NCBI RefSeq assembly: GCF_029167375.1
Contig: NZ_JARFTP010000006.1
Span: 147,320 to 211,319, forward strand
Reading direction: 5' to 3'
From: Tsukamurella sp. 8F
Lineage (GTDB): Bacteria > Actinomycetota > Actinomycetes > Mycobacteriales > Mycobacteriaceae
DNA: 64,000 bases
Position 1 is the first letter of the stretch. Each line of letters opens with the position of its first letter. Below the pieces are notes generated by a model. It searched no databases. It was given only the letters and a program-made list of their open reading frames with translations, and was not told the DNA's origin. The translations under genes and the position numbers were made by a program. Positions 26,209 through 37,247 of the stretch are shown here, in pieces.

Positions 26209-27491
26209 AACCCGATCTCAGCGCATTCGGCCGGGACCCGCTGTGGCTCGTCGTCGCCAAGTGCATCCTCATCTTCGGCTTCCTCGTCGTCACGGTGCTG
26301 GTCGCGATCCTCGCCGAGCGGAAGGTCATGGCGCGCATGCAGGGCCGGCTCGGCCCGAACCGCGTCGGGCCGTTCGGGGCGCTGCAGTCGCTGGCGGACG
26401 GCATCAAGCTGGCGCTCAAGGAGGGCATCACGCCTGCCGGCGTGGACCGCCTCGTCTACACCCTCGCGCCGATCATCGCGACGATCCCCGCGTTCCTGGC
26501 GTTCGCGGTCATCCCGTTCGGCCCTGAGGTGTCGGTGTTCGGCACGCGGACACCGTTGCAGCTCACCGACTTCCCCGTCGCGGTGTTGTATGTGCTCGCG
26601 GTGACGTCCATCGGCGTGTATGGGATCGTCCTCGCCGGATGGAGCTCGGGCTCCACGTACCCGCTGCTCGGCGGACTGCGCTCGACCGCGCAGGTGATCA
26701 GCTACGAGGTCGCGATGGGACTGTCGTTCGCAGCGGTCTTCCTGTACGCGCGCACCATGTCTACGTCGGGCATCGTTGCGGCACAGCAGCATCGGTGGTT
26801 CATCGTACTGCTCCTCCCCTCGTTCCTCGTATACGTGGTCTCGATGGTGGGCGAGACGAACCGCGCGCCGTTCGACCTCCCTGAGGCCGAGGGAGAGCTG
26901 GTCGGTGGCTTCCACACCGAGTACAGCTCGCTCAAGTTCGCGATGTTCATGCTCGCCGAGTACGTGAACATGACAACGGTGTCCGCGCTGGCCACCACGA
27001 TGTTCCTGGGCGGTTGGCGCGCCCCGTTCCCGATCAGTCTGTGGGCGGGCGCCAACAGCGGCTGGTGGCCGGTGCTGTGGTTCGTCGTCAAGGTGTGGGC
27101 GTTCCTGTTCTTCTTCATCCTGCTCCGTACCACGCTGCCCCGCCTGCGCTACGACCAGTTCATGCGGTTCGGCTGGCAGGTCCTCATCCCCACCGCGCTG
27201 CTCTGGATAGTCGTCACCGGGGTGGTGGAGACGTTGTCCGCGGGCGGGACCGACACCGCGTGGATCGCCCCGATCGTGTCGCTCGTGTTCACGCTCGCGC
27301 TGCTCGGGATCATGGCGTGGCGCCACCGGCGTCAGCAGGAACCGTCTGAGCGTCCGGACCCAGGACGATTCTCGGTCCCGTTCGATCCCATGGCCGGGGG
27401 ATTCCCTGTGCCGCCGCTGCCGGGTCAACACCTGCCCGGCGACACCGCGCCCGATGCGGTAGGCGCGATCCCGGCCGGAAAGGAGAAATGA
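26205..27491 (+). CDS. nuoH: NADH-quinone oxidoreductase subunit H
   Basis: A 428-residue membrane subunit that forms the base of the quinone channel with about eight transmembrane helices. Family motifs include [20 protein letters not shown] and the acidic loop [21 protein letters not shown] hydrophilic Pro-rich tail of about 60 residues follows the last helix, as in other actinobacteria. The GTG at 26205 overlaps the nuoG stop. Confidence 0.95.
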   Translation: MKPDLSAFGRDPLWLVVAKCILIFGFLVVTVLVAILAERKVMARMQGRLGPNRVGPFGALQSLADGIKLALKEGITPAGVDRLVYTLAPIIATIPAFLAFAVIPFGPEVSVFGTRTPLQLTDFPVAVLYVLAVTSIGVYGIVLAGWSSGSTYPLLGGLRSTAQVISYEVAMGLSFAAVFLYARTMSTSGIVAAQQHRWFIVLLLPSFLVYVVSMVGETNRAPFDLPEAEGELVGGFHTEYSSLKFAMFMLAEYVNMTTVSALATTMFLGGWRAPFPISLWAGANSGWWPVLWFVVKVWAFLFFFILLRTTLPRLRYDQFMRFGWQVLIPTALLWIVVTGVVETLSAGGTDTAWIAPIVSLVFTLALLGIMAWRHRRQQEPSERPDPGRFSVPFDPMAGGFPVPPLPGQHLPGDTAPDAVGAIPAGKEK

Positions 27492-28009
27492 CGATGCCGG
27501 ATCCACTCGGTCTCGCCGGATTCGGCGTGACGCTCGGGACGATGTTCCGCAAACCGGTCACGACGCAGTATCCGGAGCAGCGACAGCCGACCGCGCCGCG
27601 GTTCCACGGCCGTCATCAGCTCAACCGGTATGCCGACGGCCTGGAGAAGTGCATCGGCTGCGAGTTGTGCGCGTGGTCCTGCCCGGCCGACGCGATCTAC
27701 GTCGAGGGCGACGACAATCCCTCGCCGGACGCCGGGGGTGAGCACTACTCCCCCGGTGAGCGCTACGGTCGCGTGTACCAGATCAACTATCTCCGCTGCA
27801 TCGGTTGCGGCCTGTGCGTCGAGGCCTGCCCGACGCGCGCCCTCACGATGACCGACGATTACCAGCTGGTCGACGACAACCGCTCAGACCTCATCTACGA
27901 CAAGGACGACCTACTCGCCCCGCTCGAGCATGGACAGGAGGCGCCGCCGCACGCGATGCGGCCCGGCACGACCGCGGGAGACTACTACCGCGGCGAGGTC
28001 GACTCGTGA
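27488..28009 (+). CDS. nuoI: NADH-quinone oxidoreductase subunit I
   Basis: A 173-residue, TYKY-type ferredoxin subunit holding clusters N6a and N6b. Its two 4Fe-4S motifs are [15 protein letters not shown] and [15 protein letters not shown]. It links NuoG to NuoB in the electron path. It overlaps nuoH and nuoJ by 4 nt. Confidence 0.95.
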   Translation: MTMPDPLGLAGFGVTLGTMFRKPVTTQYPEQRQPTAPRFHGRHQLNRYADGLEKCIGCELCAWSCPADAIYVEGDDNPSPDAGGEHYSPGERYGRVYQINYLRCIGCGLCVEACPTRALTMTDDYQLVDDNRSDLIYDKDDLLAPLEHGQEAPPHAMRPGTTAGDYYRGEVDS

Positions 28010-28740
28010 GCGGCGGCGAGCAGGCCGTGTTCTGGGTGGTGGCCGTGCTCGGTGTGACGTGCGCGATCGGTGTGGTCGCTGCATCGAAGGCCGTCTACTC
28101 CGCACTGTGCCTGGCCGCCACCATGATCCTGCTCGCCGCCGCGTACCTCGCACAGGGCGCCATGTTCCTCGGCGTCGTGCAGATAGTCGTCTACACGGGC
28201 GCCGTGATGATGCTCTTCCTGTTCGTGGTCATGCTGGTAGGCGTCTCGCAGGACGAGACCGACGGTGCGGGGCATTTGACGGAGGCACTACGCGGGCATC
28301 GTGTATCGGCGTCTGTCGTCGGTATCGCGTTGGGGTTGCTGCTGATCGGCCTCATCGCGCGGGCGACGGTGCACCCGGAGCCGCGAGGTCGCGATGTGGG
28401 AGGCGTCGAGTCGCTCGCCGAGCTGGTGTTCGTGCGGTACGTGTGGGCGTTCGAGCTGACGGCCGCGCTCCTCATCACCGCCACCGTCGGCGCCATGGCG
28501 CTCGCGCACCGCGAGAAGCTCACTGCTGCACTGAGTCAGCGGGAGCGCTCGATCCTGCGCTTCCGAGAGGGTCACCGCGCGACCCCGCTCCCCAACCCGG
28601 GCGTGTACGCGCTGGGCAACTCCGTCGATCTGCCCGGCCGCCTGCCCGACGGAGCCCCAGCGCCGGACTCGGTCAACCGCACGCTCACACCGCGAGAGCC
28701 GGGGCGACCTGTGGAGCCGGTCAGGAAGGAGCTCACGTGA
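28006..28740 (+). CDS. nuoJ: NADH-quinone oxidoreductase subunit J
   Basis: A 244-residue membrane subunit (ND6 homologue) with five transmembrane helices and the pi-bulge helix [20 protein letters not shown] hydrophilic C-terminal tail of about 70 residues extends beyond the E. coli length. The GTG at 28006 overlaps the nuoI stop. Confidence 0.93.
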   Translation: MSGGEQAVFWVVAVLGVTCAIGVVAASKAVYSALCLAATMILLAAAYLAQGAMFLGVVQIVVYTGAVMMLFLFVVMLVGVSQDETDGAGHLTEALRGHRVSASVVGIALGLLLIGLIARATVHPEPRGRDVGGVESLAELVFVRYVWAFELTAALLITATVGAMALAHREKLTAALSQRERSILRFREGHRATPLPNPGVYALGNSVDLPGRLPDGAPAPDSVNRTLTPREPGRPVEPVRKELT

Positions 28741-29036
28741 ATCCCGAGGCCTACTTGTACGTCTCCGCGCTGCTCTTCGCGATCGGCGCCGCCGGGGTGC
28801 TCTTGCGCCGCAACGCCATCGTGGTCTTCATGTGCGTCGAGCTGATGCTCAACGCGACCAATCTCGCGCTGGTCACATTCGGCCGCATCCACGCCGACGC
28901 CACGGGCCAGGTGCTCGCGTTCTTCACGATGGTCGTCGCTGCCGCCGAGGTGGTGGTGGGGCTGGCGATCATCGTCGCGATCTTCCGTGCCCGGCAGACG
29001 GTCTCGATCGACGACGGCGCCGAGATGCGGCACTGA
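28737..29036 (+). CDS. nuoK: NADH-quinone oxidoreductase subunit K
   Basis: A 99-residue, three-helix membrane subunit (ND4L homologue). The proton-path Glu is in [15 protein letters not shown], and a second acidic residue lies in [11 protein letters not shown]. The GTG at 28737 overlaps the nuoJ stop. The 13-nt gap to nuoL is one of the few non-overlapping joints of the operon. Confidence 0.94.
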   Translation: MNPEAYLYVSALLFAIGAAGVLLRRNAIVVFMCVELMLNATNLALVTFGRIHADATGQVLAFFTMVVAAAEVVVGLAIIVAIFRARQTVSIDDGAEMRH

Positions 29037-29049
29037 GAGGGGTCTACAC

Positions 29050-30927
29050 ATGAGCGCTCCCGTACTGCTGCCGCTGATCCCGTTGTGCGGTGCGGCGATC
29101 CTGCTGCTCGCCGGGCGTCGCACCGACCGGTGGGGTCACTGGCTCGGCCTGCTCGCGGCCGCGGCGTCGTTCGTCGTGGCAGCGGTCGCGTTCGCCCAGA
29201 TGCTGGGGCGGTCGGGGAGCGCCCGCGGCGTCACGTCCGTCGCGTACACGTGGTTCTCCGGCTCCCGGATCCACGTCGAACCGGCGCTGCGACTGGATCA
29301 GCTGTCGATCTGCTTCGCACTGTTGATCACCGGCGTCGGGACACTCATCCACGTGTACTCGGTGGGCTACATGGCCCACGATCCGGGGCGACGTCGGTTC
29401 TTCGGGTACCTCAACCTGTTCCTCGCCGCGATGCTGGTTCTGGTGCTGGCGGACGACCTCGTAGCGCTCTACCTCGGTTGGGAGGGAGTGGGTCTCGCGT
29501 CCTATCTGCTGATCGGCTTCTGGCAGCGCAAGCCGTCCGCCGCGACAGCGGCCAAGAAGGCGTTCGTCGTCAACCGCGTGGGAGACATGGGGCTCGCACT
29601 CGCCGTCGCACTGGTGGTGGCGACGTTCGGCACCACCCGATTCGGCGAGTTCCTGCCACGCGTGGGTGAGGTGGGAGGCGGCACCGCCACCGCCCTCGGG
29701 CTCCTGTTGCTGCTCGCCGCTTGCGCGAAATCCGCGCAGGTGCCGCTGCAATCGTGGCTGGGCGATGCTATGGAGGGGCCTACCCCCGTATCCGCGCTCA
29801 TCCACGCCGCCACCATGGTCACGGCCGGCGTCTACCTCGTGGTGCGGTGCGGGCCGGTATACGAGGCGGCGCCCGTGGCCCGCGCCTTCGTGGTCGTCGT
29901 CGGCACGGTGACACTGCTGTACGGCGCGATCGTCGGCTGCGCCAAGGACGACATCAAGAAGGCGCTCGCGGCCTCCACCATGAGCCAGATCGGATACATG
30001 ATCCTCGCGGCGGGGCTCGGCCCGGCAGGATATGCGCTCGCGATCGCACATCTGTTGGCGCACGGGTGTTTCAAAGCCGGACTGTTCCTCGGTGCGGGAT
30101 CGGTCATGCACGGTATGAACGACGGTGTGGACATGCGGCGGTTCGGCGGCCTGCGGGCGTTCATGCCCGTCACCGCGATCACATTCGGGCTGGGTTATCT
30201 CGCGATCATCGGAGTGCCCCCGCTATCCGGCTACTTCACCAAGGACGGGATCATCGAGGCCGCAATGGATTCGAGAGGAGGCTCGGGCATCGTCCTCGCG
30301 GCGGCCGCCATCCTGGGTGCCGGGATCACCGCCTTCTACATGACGCGTGTCATGGCGATGACCTTCTTCGGCGCGCGGCGCTGGGAGCCGGACGTCCACC
30401 CACACGAGTCGCCGTTCTCCATGACACTCCCGATGATCGTGCTCGCGGTGGGCAGCGTCGGAGCCGGTGCATTCATGATGCTGGGCGGGCGCCTCGAGCA
30501 CTTCCTCGCGCCCGTCGTGGGCTCGCCCGGCGAGCACGGCGAGGCGGTCGCACCCGCGTGGGTTGTGACGGCGATCGTGCTGGTGACCGTCGTGGTCGGC
30601 ATCGCGATCGCACTACTCGCCACGCGCAGCGTCCCCGAGACACCCCCGGCCCGTGTCGGTCCGCTCACTGCCGCCGCCCGCGCGGACCTCTACCAGGAGT
30701 CTCTGAACCACAACGTCTTCGAGCGGGGCGGGCTCGCCCTCACGTCGGCGCTCACATTCGCGGACCGCACGATCATCGGCGGCGCCGTCGACGCCGTGCC
30801 CGTCGCGGTGCACGCCGCCTCGGACGGCGTCCGACGCTGGCAGACCGGCTATGTCCGCGGGTACGCGGCGACGATGGTGGTCGGCATCGTGCTGCTCGCC
30901 GGCGCCGTCGCGATCGGGGTCGCATGA
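29050..30927 (+). CDS. nuoL: NADH-quinone oxidoreductase subunit L
   Basis: A 625-residue antiporter-like proton-pumping subunit (ND5 homologue) with about 16 transmembrane segments and the C-terminal lateral helix. Family motifs include [15 protein letters not shown] and the Lys-bearing helix region [16 protein letters not shown]. It has its own GAGAGGG ribosome-binding site, and its stop overlaps nuoM (ATGA). Confidence 0.95.
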   Translation: MSAPVLLPLIPLCGAAILLLAGRRTDRWGHWLGLLAAAASFVVAAVAFAQMLGRSGSARGVTSVAYTWFSGSRIHVEPALRLDQLSICFALLITGVGTLIHVYSVGYMAHDPGRRRFFGYLNLFLAAMLVLVLADDLVALYLGWEGVGLASYLLIGFWQRKPSAATAAKKAFVVNRVGDMGLALAVALVVATFGTTRFGEFLPRVGEVGGGTATALGLLLLLAACAKSAQVPLQSWLGDAMEGPTPVSALIHAATMVTAGVYLVVRCGPVYEAAPVARAFVVVVGTVTLLYGAIVGCAKDDIKKALAASTMSQIGYMILAAGLGPAGYALAIAHLLAHGCFKAGLFLGAGSVMHGMNDGVDMRRFGGLRAFMPVTAITFGLGYLAIIGVPPLSGYFTKDGIIEAAMDSRGGSGIVLAAAAILGAGITAFYMTRVMAMTFFGARRWEPDVHPHESPFSMTLPMIVLAVGSVGAGAFMMLGGRLEHFLAPVVGSPGEHGEAVAPAWVVTAIVLVTVVVGIAIALLATRSVPETPPARVGPLTAAARADLYQESLNHNVFERGGLALTSALTFADRTIIGGAVDAVPVAVHAASDGVRRWQTGYVRGYAATMVVGIVLLAGAVAIGVA

Positions 30928-32429
30928 GCATGCCGTGGCTGACGCTGGTGTGGGCTGTCCCCGCGGTCGGTGCGGTGCTCGCTGCCGCCGTACCGCGTGC
31001 GGCGCGCGCCGTCGGCTACGTGGCGACAGTGGCGGCGCTCGCGATCTCCGTCGGGCTGGCGTGCGCGTTCGACGGTGGTTGGCAGTTCACCGAATCCCAC
31101 CGTTGGATGCCCGCCTTCGGAGCCGGCTACCGCCTGGGGCTCGACGGTGTCGGTCTCGTCCTGGTGGTCTTGACGGCCGCACTCACCCCGATCCTGCTGC
31201 TAGCCTCGACGCCCGAGAAGGGCCGTCGCACAGCGGTGTACACGGCCCTGACGCTCGCGACCGAGGCGATGGTGCTGCTGTCCTTCGTCACCACCGATGT
31301 ACTGGTCTTCTACCTCGTCTTCGAGGCCATGCTGATCCCCCTCTACTTCCTCATCAGCGGGTTCGGCGGCACCCCGAGCGACGAGACCGAGGAGCCCCGC
31401 GCCGCCGACGCCGAGCGCTCCCGCGCAGCGGTGCGGTTCCTGCTCTACAACCTGGCCGGCGGCCTCGTCATGCTCGCGGCGGTCGTCGGCCTGTACTCGA
31501 CGGCGCACACGTTCGACCTGCATGCGCTCGCGACGGGCGTGAACGCCGGTGCTGCGCAGGACCTGATGTTCCTCGGCTTCCTGTTCGCGTTCGCCGTGAA
31601 AGCGCCGCTGTGGCCGCTGCACTCGTGGCTGCCGCGCGCCGCCGTACAGTCGACGCCGCCGACCGCGGTGCTGATGATGGCGCTGGTGGACAAGGTCGGC
31701 ACGTTCGGCATGCTGCGCTACTGCCTGACGCTGTTCCCGGACGCGTCCGCGAGGTTCGCACCGTGGGTGGGCGCACTCGCTGTGATCGGGATCGTCTACG
31801 GCGCCGTCCTGGCGATCGCGCAGACGGACGTCATGGCGCTGATCGCCTATACCTCGATCTCCCACTTCGGCTTCATCATCCTCGGAGTCTTCGCAGGAAC
31901 CGGTGACGCGCAGGCCGGTTCGGTGCTGTACATGGTGAATCACGGCGTCGCCACGGCGGCGCTGTTCCTCGCCGCGGGCTATCTCGCCGGGAGACGTGGA
32001 AGCCGCCGCATCGCCGACTTCGGCGGCGTGTGGCAGCTGGCGCCCCGGTTCGGTGCCGTGTTCCTGATCGCCGGCCTGGCGACGCTGTCGCTACCCGGCC
32101 TGGGGCCCTTCGTATCCGAGCTCATGGTGGTCGTGGGCACCTACCAGCGCTGGGTCGTCGCGGCAGTGGTCGCAGTGAGCGCCCTCGTACTGTCGGCACT
32201 GTATGTGCTGTGGGTGTATCAGCGGATGTTCACGGGTGAACCGCCGGATCCCGTTCGGGACGATGTCACCGATGCGCGTCCACGTGAGCTCGTCGTGCTC
32301 GTCCCGCTGGTCGCCGCCGTCTTCGTGCTCGGCGTCTATCCCCGCCCCGCGCTGGACGTCATCAACCCGGCCGTCGTGTCGACGTCCACTCAGGGGTCGT
32401 CCACGCAGCCGCAGGCGGTGCACCGATGA
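30924..32429 (+). CDS. nuoM: NADH-quinone oxidoreductase subunit M
   Basis: A 501-residue antiporter-like proton-pumping subunit (ND4 homologue) with about 14 helices. Visible motifs are [16 protein letters not shown], with the essential Glu, and [20 protein letters not shown] start two codons on (30930) is possible; the ATG at 30924 overlaps the nuoL stop and fits the operon's pattern. Confidence 0.95.
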   Translation: MSMPWLTLVWAVPAVGAVLAAAVPRAARAVGYVATVAALAISVGLACAFDGGWQFTESHRWMPAFGAGYRLGLDGVGLVLVVLTAALTPILLLASTPEKGRRTAVYTALTLATEAMVLLSFVTTDVLVFYLVFEAMLIPLYFLISGFGGTPSDETEEPRAADAERSRAAVRFLLYNLAGGLVMLAAVVGLYSTAHTFDLHALATGVNAGAAQDLMFLGFLFAFAVKAPLWPLHSWLPRAAVQSTPPTAVLMMALVDKVGTFGMLRYCLTLFPDASARFAPWVGALAVIGIVYGAVLAIAQTDVMALIAYTSISHFGFIILGVFAGTGDAQAGSVLYMVNHGVATAALFLAAGYLAGRRGSRRIADFGGVWQLAPRFGAVFLIAGLATLSLPGLGPFVSELMVVVGTYQRWVVAAVVAVSALVLSALYVLWVYQRMFTGEPPDPVRDDVTDARPRELVVLVPLVAAVFVLGVYPRPALDVINPAVVSTSTQGSSTQPQAVHR

Positions 32430-33847
32430 GCACCTCCATCGCCTACGGGCAACTCAGCCCCATGCTCATCGTGTTCGGCGCCGCCGTCGTCGGAATCCTG
32501 GTGGAGGCCTTCGCCCCCCGTAAGGCGCGGGCATCGGCGCACGCCGTACTGGCGGTGGCGGCGGTGGTCGCGGCCTTCATCGCGCTGCTACTCACCGACC
32601 ATCGATCGCCTGCCGCTGCGGTGGGCGGTTCCGTCGCCGTCGACGGCCTGGCCGCCGCGATCCAGGGCATCCTGCTGGTGTCCGCGCTACCCGCGCTCGC
32701 GCTCATGCTGCGTCGGGACGCGGATCTCACGCACACCGAGGTCGTGCCGCTCACGATGTTCGCGCTCGGCGGCATGATGGCATTCGCGTCGGCGCAAGAC
32801 CTCCTGACGCTGTTCGTTGCCCTCGAGGTGTTCTCCCTGCCGCTGTATCTGATGTGCGCACTCGCTGCGCGGCGGCGCAGGCTCTCCCAGGAGGCGGCGC
32901 TGAAGTACTTCCTGCTGGGCGCCTTCTCGTCGGCCGTGCTGCTGTTCGGCGTGGCACTGTGGTTCGGAGGCACCGGTTCGGTGTCGCTCACCGACCACGT
33001 CGTGCGCGAACCGATGGGCACTGCGGCCGCAGCGCTGATCGGCGTAGGACTCCTGTTCAAAGTCGGCGCGGTGCCGTTCCATTCGTGGGTGCCCGACGTG
33101 TACCAGGGTGCGCCGACGCCGGTGACGGCATTCATGGCCGCCGCGACCAAGGTCGCAGCGTTCGGGGCGCTGCTCCGCGTCACGATGGTCGGCCTCGAGG
33201 CGCTCGATTGGCGGCCCGTCATCGCGGTGGTGGCCGTGCTGACGCTCGCCGTCGGCTCCGTCGCCGCCGTGACCCAGACGGATGTCAAACGCCTGCTCGC
33301 GTATTCGGCCATCGCGCACAGCGGCTTCCTGCTCGTCGGCGTCTTCGCGGGCACCAGCCGCGGCATCGAGTCCGTGTGCTTCTACCTCGTCGTGTACTCA
33401 CTCTCGACGATCGGCGCGTTCGCGATCGCCTCCGTCGTGCGTGACTCCCGCGGCGAGGTCGGCGACCTGGACCGGTGGGCCGGGCTCGGACGCCGTAGCC
33501 CCTGGCTCGCCGCCGCGATGGCTCTGTTTCTTCTCGCATTCGCCGGGATCCCGCTCACCAGTGGGTTCGCGGCGAAGTTCGGCGTATTCGCAGCGGCGGC
33601 CGAACACGGTGGCGTGTGGCTGGTCGTGATCGGCGTGGTCGCGAGCGCGGTCGCCGCGGTCTTCTACATCCGCGTCGTCGTCACGATGTACTTCTCCCCG
33701 GAACCGGAGTTCGCCCCCGACCGGCCGGACGTGGGCCGCTGGGCGGGGTTCGCGATCGTCCTGGGGGCGGCGTCCGTCGTCGTGCTCGGCCTGTACCCGC
33801 AACCCCTCATCGATCTCTTCAGCGGTCTATCCCTCGTCGGCCGCTGA
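32426..33847 (+). CDS. nuoN: NADH-quinone oxidoreductase subunit N
   Basis: A 473-residue antiporter-like proton-pumping subunit (ND2 homologue) with about 14 helices. It shows LFVALEVFSLPLYLM, with the conserved Glu, and VPFHSWVPDVYQGAPTPVT. It is the last gene of the nuo operon; the next gene, ndh, starts 125 nt later on the same strand. Confidence 0.95.
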   Translation: MSTSIAYGQLSPMLIVFGAAVVGILVEAFAPRKARASAHAVLAVAAVVAAFIALLLTDHRSPAAAVGGSVAVDGLAAAIQGILLVSALPALALMLRRDADLTHTEVVPLTMFALGGMMAFASAQDLLTLFVALEVFSLPLYLMCALAARRRRLSQEAALKYFLLGAFSSAVLLFGVALWFGGTGSVSLTDHVVREPMGTAAAALIGVGLLFKVGAVPFHSWVPDVYQGAPTPVTAFMAAATKVAAFGALLRVTMVGLEALDWRPVIAVVAVLTLAVGSVAAVTQTDVKRLLAYSAIAHSGFLLVGVFAGTSRGIESVCFYLVVYSLSTIGAFAIASVVRDSRGEVGDLDRWAGLGRRSPWLAAAMALFLLAFAGIPLTSGFAAKFGVFAAAAEHGGVWLVVIGVVASAVAAVFYIRVVVTMYFSPEPEFAPDRPDVGRWAGFAIVLGAASVVVLGLYPQPLIDLFSGLSLVGR

Positions 33848-33972
33848 CCGCACGCCGGGGGGTGGACCGCGGACGACCGGTACGTGACGTTTCGGCAGAT
33901 CCCCTACCCCACCGCTGGTTGGGCACGTATGTTCAATGCCGTCTGCGCCCTGTCGAGAGTGAAGGAAACCCG

Positions 33973-35367
33973 ATGACCGTTTCAGCATCGACCAACAAGC
34001 ACCGTGTCGTCGTCATCGGCTCGGGATTCGGCGGGCTCACCGCCGTGCAGTCGTTGAAGAAGGCGGACGTGCAGGTCACGATGGTGTCGCGGACCACCAC
34101 CCACCTGTTCCAGCCGCTGCTGTACCAGGTCGCGACCGGCATCCTGTCCGAGGGCGAGATCGCTCCCACCACCCGCCTCGTGCTGCGAAACCAGAAGAAC
34201 GCCGAGGTATTGCTGGGAGACGTCACCGCCATCGACCTCGAGGCCCAGACAGTCACGTCCAAGCTGATGAGCATGGAGACGGTGCTGCAGTACGACAGCC
34301 TGATCGTGGCCGCCGGAGCGCAGCAGTCCTACTTCGGCAACGACCAGTTCGCGACGTACGCACCAGGAATGAAGACGATCGACGACGCTCTCGAGCTGCG
34401 CGGGCGCATCCTCGGCGCGTTCGAGGCCGCCGAGGTCACGACCGATCCCGCCGAGCGCGAGCGGCGCCTCACCTTCGTCGTCATCGGCGCCGGCCCGACC
34501 GGCGTCGAGCTCGCCGGGCAGATCGCCGAGCTGGCCGAGCGCACGCTGCGTGGCGCGTTCCGCACCATCAAGCCGTCGGAATGCCGGGTGATCCTCATGG
34601 ATGCCGCGCCCGCGGTGCTGGCGCCGATGGGACCCAAGCTCGGTAAGGCGGCGCAGGAGCGGCTGGAGAAGCTCGGCGTGGAGATCCAGCTCAACGCCAT
34701 GGTCACGAACGTCGATTACCAGGGCATCACCGTCAAGGACTCCGGCGGCGACGAGCGTCGCATCGAGTGCGCCTGCAAGGTGTGGTCCGCCGGCGTGCAG
34801 GCCAACCCGCTCGGCAAGCTGGTCGCCGACCAGTCCGATGGCACCGAGGTGGACCGGGCCGGGCGCGTGGTAGTCGAGCCCGACTTGACGGTCAAGGGCC
34901 ATCCGAACGTGTTCGTCGTAGGCGATCTGATGGCCGTGAAGGGTGTGCCGGGTATGGCCCAGGGCGCCATCCAGGGCGCGAAGTATGCGACCGGCGTGAT
35001 CAAGAAGACGGTGGCCGGCGAGGACGATCCGCGCACACGCAAGCCGTTCAAGTACTTCGACAAGGGCAGCATGGCGACGGTGTCGCGGTTCGACGCCGTG
35101 ATGAAGGTCGGGAAGATCGAGATGTCCGGCTTCCTGGCCTGGCTGGGTTGGCTCCTGCTGCACCTCGTATACCTGGTCGGCTACAAGAACCGCGTGTCGA
35201 CGGTGCTGAACTGGCTGATCACGTTCTCCGGCTCCGGTCGCGGCCAGATGGCCATCACGAGCCAGATGATCTACGCCCGCACCGCGATGGAGCGCCTCGA
35301 ATCCCAGCGCCGCCAGGACGCGCTCGCAGCCGCCGAGGCCGCCGACGAGGGCGAGAAGCGGGCGTAG
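33973..35367 (+). CDS. ndh: Type II NADH:quinone oxidoreductase (NDH-2)
   Basis: A 464-residue single-subunit flavoenzyme that oxidises NADH and reduces menaquinone without proton pumping. The FAD motif is VIGSGFGGLTAV near residue 15, and the NADH motif is VIGAGPTGVELAGQ near residue 165. C-terminal segments with GFLAWLGWLLLHLVYLVGY anchor it at the membrane. The ATG at 33973 follows a GAAGGAAA ribosome-binding site. It sits just behind nuoN, so complex I and its non-pumping alternative are neighbours. It is convergent with lpqU, 3 nt apart. Confidence 0.93.
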   Translation: MTVSASTNKHRVVVIGSGFGGLTAVQSLKKADVQVTMVSRTTTHLFQPLLYQVATGILSEGEIAPTTRLVLRNQKNAEVLLGDVTAIDLEAQTVTSKLMSMETVLQYDSLIVAAGAQQSYFGNDQFATYAPGMKTIDDALELRGRILGAFEAAEVTTDPAERERRLTFVVIGAGPTGVELAGQIAELAERTLRGAFRTIKPSECRVILMDAAPAVLAPMGPKLGKAAQERLEKLGVEIQLNAMVTNVDYQGITVKDSGGDERRIECACKVWSAGVQANPLGKLVADQSDGTEVDRAGRVVVEPDLTVKGHPNVFVVGDLMAVKGVPGMAQGAIQGAKYATGVIKKTVAGEDDPRTRKPFKYFDKGSMATVSRFDAVMKVGKIEMSGFLAWLGWLLLHLVYLVGYKNRVSTVLNWLITFSGSGRGQMAITSQMIYARTAMERLESQRRQDALAAAEAADEGEKRA

Positions 35368-35370
35368 CCG

Positions 35371-36126
35371 CTACGGCTGCACGTTCACCGAGTACGCCGC
35401 GGCCCGGTCGCGGACGTCGAGGACGTAGCTCATCGAGTTGTTGTAGACCATGACAGCCTTCTCCCAGCCCTCGGCTGTGGTGAGATCGCCGCCGGAATAG
35501 CAGAGGTAGCGGGCGGCGGTGAGCGCGGCGTCGTCGATGTTGTCCGGGTTCGGCTTCTTGTCCCCGTTGGCGTCGACGCCGAAGCGCGCCCACGTCTCGG
35601 GTATGAACTGGAACGGCCCCATCGCGGTATCGAATTGCGGGTTCGGGTTGTGCGGATCGGTGCCCGACGACTCGATCTTGCGATTTCCGTTGGTGCCGTC
35701 GAGGGGGACGCCTCGGATCGGCGGTGACACGTCGCCGTTGGGTGCGATCTTCGCGCCGTGGTACGTGCCGTGCTTGCTCTCGACCGCAGCGATCCCCGCG
35801 AGGGTCGTCCACCCGATGCCGCAGCCCGGGTTGCTCTGCCGCATCGCCTCGGCGGCGTTGCCGTATGCCTCGAGCGCGAGAAGCGGGATACCCGTCGACT
35901 CGCTGATCGGAGTCGCCCACGTCCTCAGCAGATCGGCGGTGCGGCCCGGACCGTTGACATCGATGTACGGGACGGGCTTGCCGGGCCCGGGCGGGATGCC
36001 CTGCGGGATCTGCACTCTGGGCCCCATGACTCCGCAACCCGCGAGCGCCGCGACGAGCGCCGCGGAGGTCGCGACAACGAGGTGTCGCCCGGCGCGCGTA
36101 CGCCGGGCCCGAGGCTGCATCGTCAC
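35371..36126 (-). CDS. lpqU: Lipoprotein lytic transglycosylase, LpqU-like
   Basis: This is a 251-residue secreted lipoprotein that should cleave peptidoglycan. The signal peptide ends in a lipobox LAALAGCG (Cys near residue 31). The lytic transglycosylase core shows AAVESKHGTYHG, with the catalytic Glu, and AMGPFQFIPETWARFG. The GTG at 36126 overlaps the mazG stop; an ATG two codons later (36120) is equally plausible. It ends the mfd-mazG-lpqU operon, matching the M. tuberculosis Rv1020-Rv1022 order. Confidence 0.88.
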   Translation of the reverse strand: MTMQPRARRTRAGRHLVVATSAALVAALAGCGVMGPRVQIPQGIPPGPGKPVPYIDVNGPGRTADLLRTWATPISESTGIPLLALEAYGNAAEAMRQSNPGCGIGWTTLAGIAAVESKHGTYHGAKIAPNGDVSPPIRGVPLDGTNGNRKIESSGTDPHNPNPQFDTAMGPFQFIPETWARFGVDANGDKKPNPDNIDDAALTAARYLCYSGGDLTTAEGWEKAVMVYNNSMSYVLDVRDRAAAYSVNVQP

Positions 36127-37247
36127 TTCTTCTTCGAACTCTTCTTCTTCGAGCGGCCGTCCGTACGTTCGGCCGCGGTGTCGTCCGGACTGTCCGGGTC
36201 GCCGGTCTCGCTCATCGAGTCGTCGCCGGCGGACTCGGCGTTACCGGAATCAACGCCCGAACCGCCCTGCGAGGTTCCAGGCTCGGCTTGCGCACCGCCG
36301 GGGCCCGCCCACGCGGCCGCCCAGTCCTCGGCCACTCCGGACTGCATCAGCTGCTCGGCCGAGCGGACGCGGTCCATCAGCCGCAGCACCGCGGTGCGGT
36401 ACGTGACCTCGGGGAATGCGAACTCGTCGGCGGGATCGATGCGCAGGCTGCGGACGTCGTCCGGCACCAGCTCCGCGGGGAAGCCCGCGGTTCGCAGCCG
36501 CTCGAAGACCTTCTGCGCGAGCGCCAACGCGGGCTGGGCGACGACGATGCCGTCCAGGCACGACGGGGCCTCGTCCCCGCGGTCGGCGTCATGCTCGCGC
36601 TCGGCGGCCTTCTGCCGCTCCCAGTTGGCTGCCTGTGTGGCCACGTCGATGGTGGCGCCCGAGCCGAGGTGCGGGGTTCGGCGGCGCACCTTCTCGGTAA
36701 GAGTGCGCGCGACGTCGTCGACGTCGAACGGATGGTCGGGTTCGTCCTGTGCGATCCGGGTCTGGAACACGACCTGCAGTAGCAGGTCGCCGAGCTCGGA
36801 GCGCAGCCCGTCCTGCGCGGCGGCTGCCGCGGCCGAACCGGGCGCCGCGTCCCCGAGCCGCTGGACCGCGTCGACCAGTTCGTACGTCTCCTCGATGAGG
36901 AAGCGCAGCAGGCTGGCGTGCGTCTGCCGGGACTCCCACGGCCCCTCGGTACGCAGTCGGTCGATGAGCGCGACGGTGTCCAGAACCGCCAATCCCGCGG
37001 GCGCCGGCGCGGCCACGAGGCGGTGGCCGCCGCGCAGCAGCGCGGCGACGTCGGGATGGTCTACGTCGGTGGTGAGAACGGCCGCATCCGGCTCGACCGT
37101 AGGGCCGAAGAGCGGCTGTGCGCCCGGCATGTTCCAGGCGAGCCGCACCGGCAGCTCCTCGGTGTAGTACACGGCGCCGCCAAGATGCGGCAGGGCCTCC
37201 ACCGGGAGCAGCGTCGGCAGCGCTGCGTTGAGCCGGATCACCGTCAC
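36123..37247 (-). CDS. mazG: Nucleoside triphosphate pyrophosphohydrolase MazG
   Basis: A 374-residue house-cleaning hydrolase that converts dNTPs/NTPs to monophosphates. The metal-binding motif is [10 protein letters not shown], followed by [10 protein letters not shown] (ExxE...ExxD pattern). It has an N-terminal extension of about 100 residues before the MazG core, as in mycobacteria. The last roughly 70 residues are acidic and Ser-rich, ending in a Lys-rich KKKSSKKK tail. The GTG start overlaps the mfd stop (4 nt), and its stop overlaps lpqU. Confidence 0.9.
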   Translation of the reverse strand: MTVIRLNAALPTLLPVEALPHLGGAVYYTEELPVRLAWNMPGAQPLFGPTVEPDAAVLTTDVDHPDVAALLRGGHRLVAAPAPAGLAVLDTVALIDRLRTEGPWESRQTHASLLRFLIEETYELVDAVQRLGDAAPGSAAAAAAQDGLRSELGDLLLQVVFQTRIAQDEPDHPFDVDDVARTLTEKVRRRTPHLGSGATIDVATQAANWERQKAAEREHDADRGDEAPSCLDGIVVAQPALALAQKVFERLRTAGFPAELVPDDVRSLRIDPADEFAFPEVTYRTAVLRLMDRVRSAEQLMQSGVAEDWAAAWAGPGGAQAEPGTSQGGSGVDSGNAESAGDDSMSETGDPDSPDDTAAERTDGRSKKKSSKKK

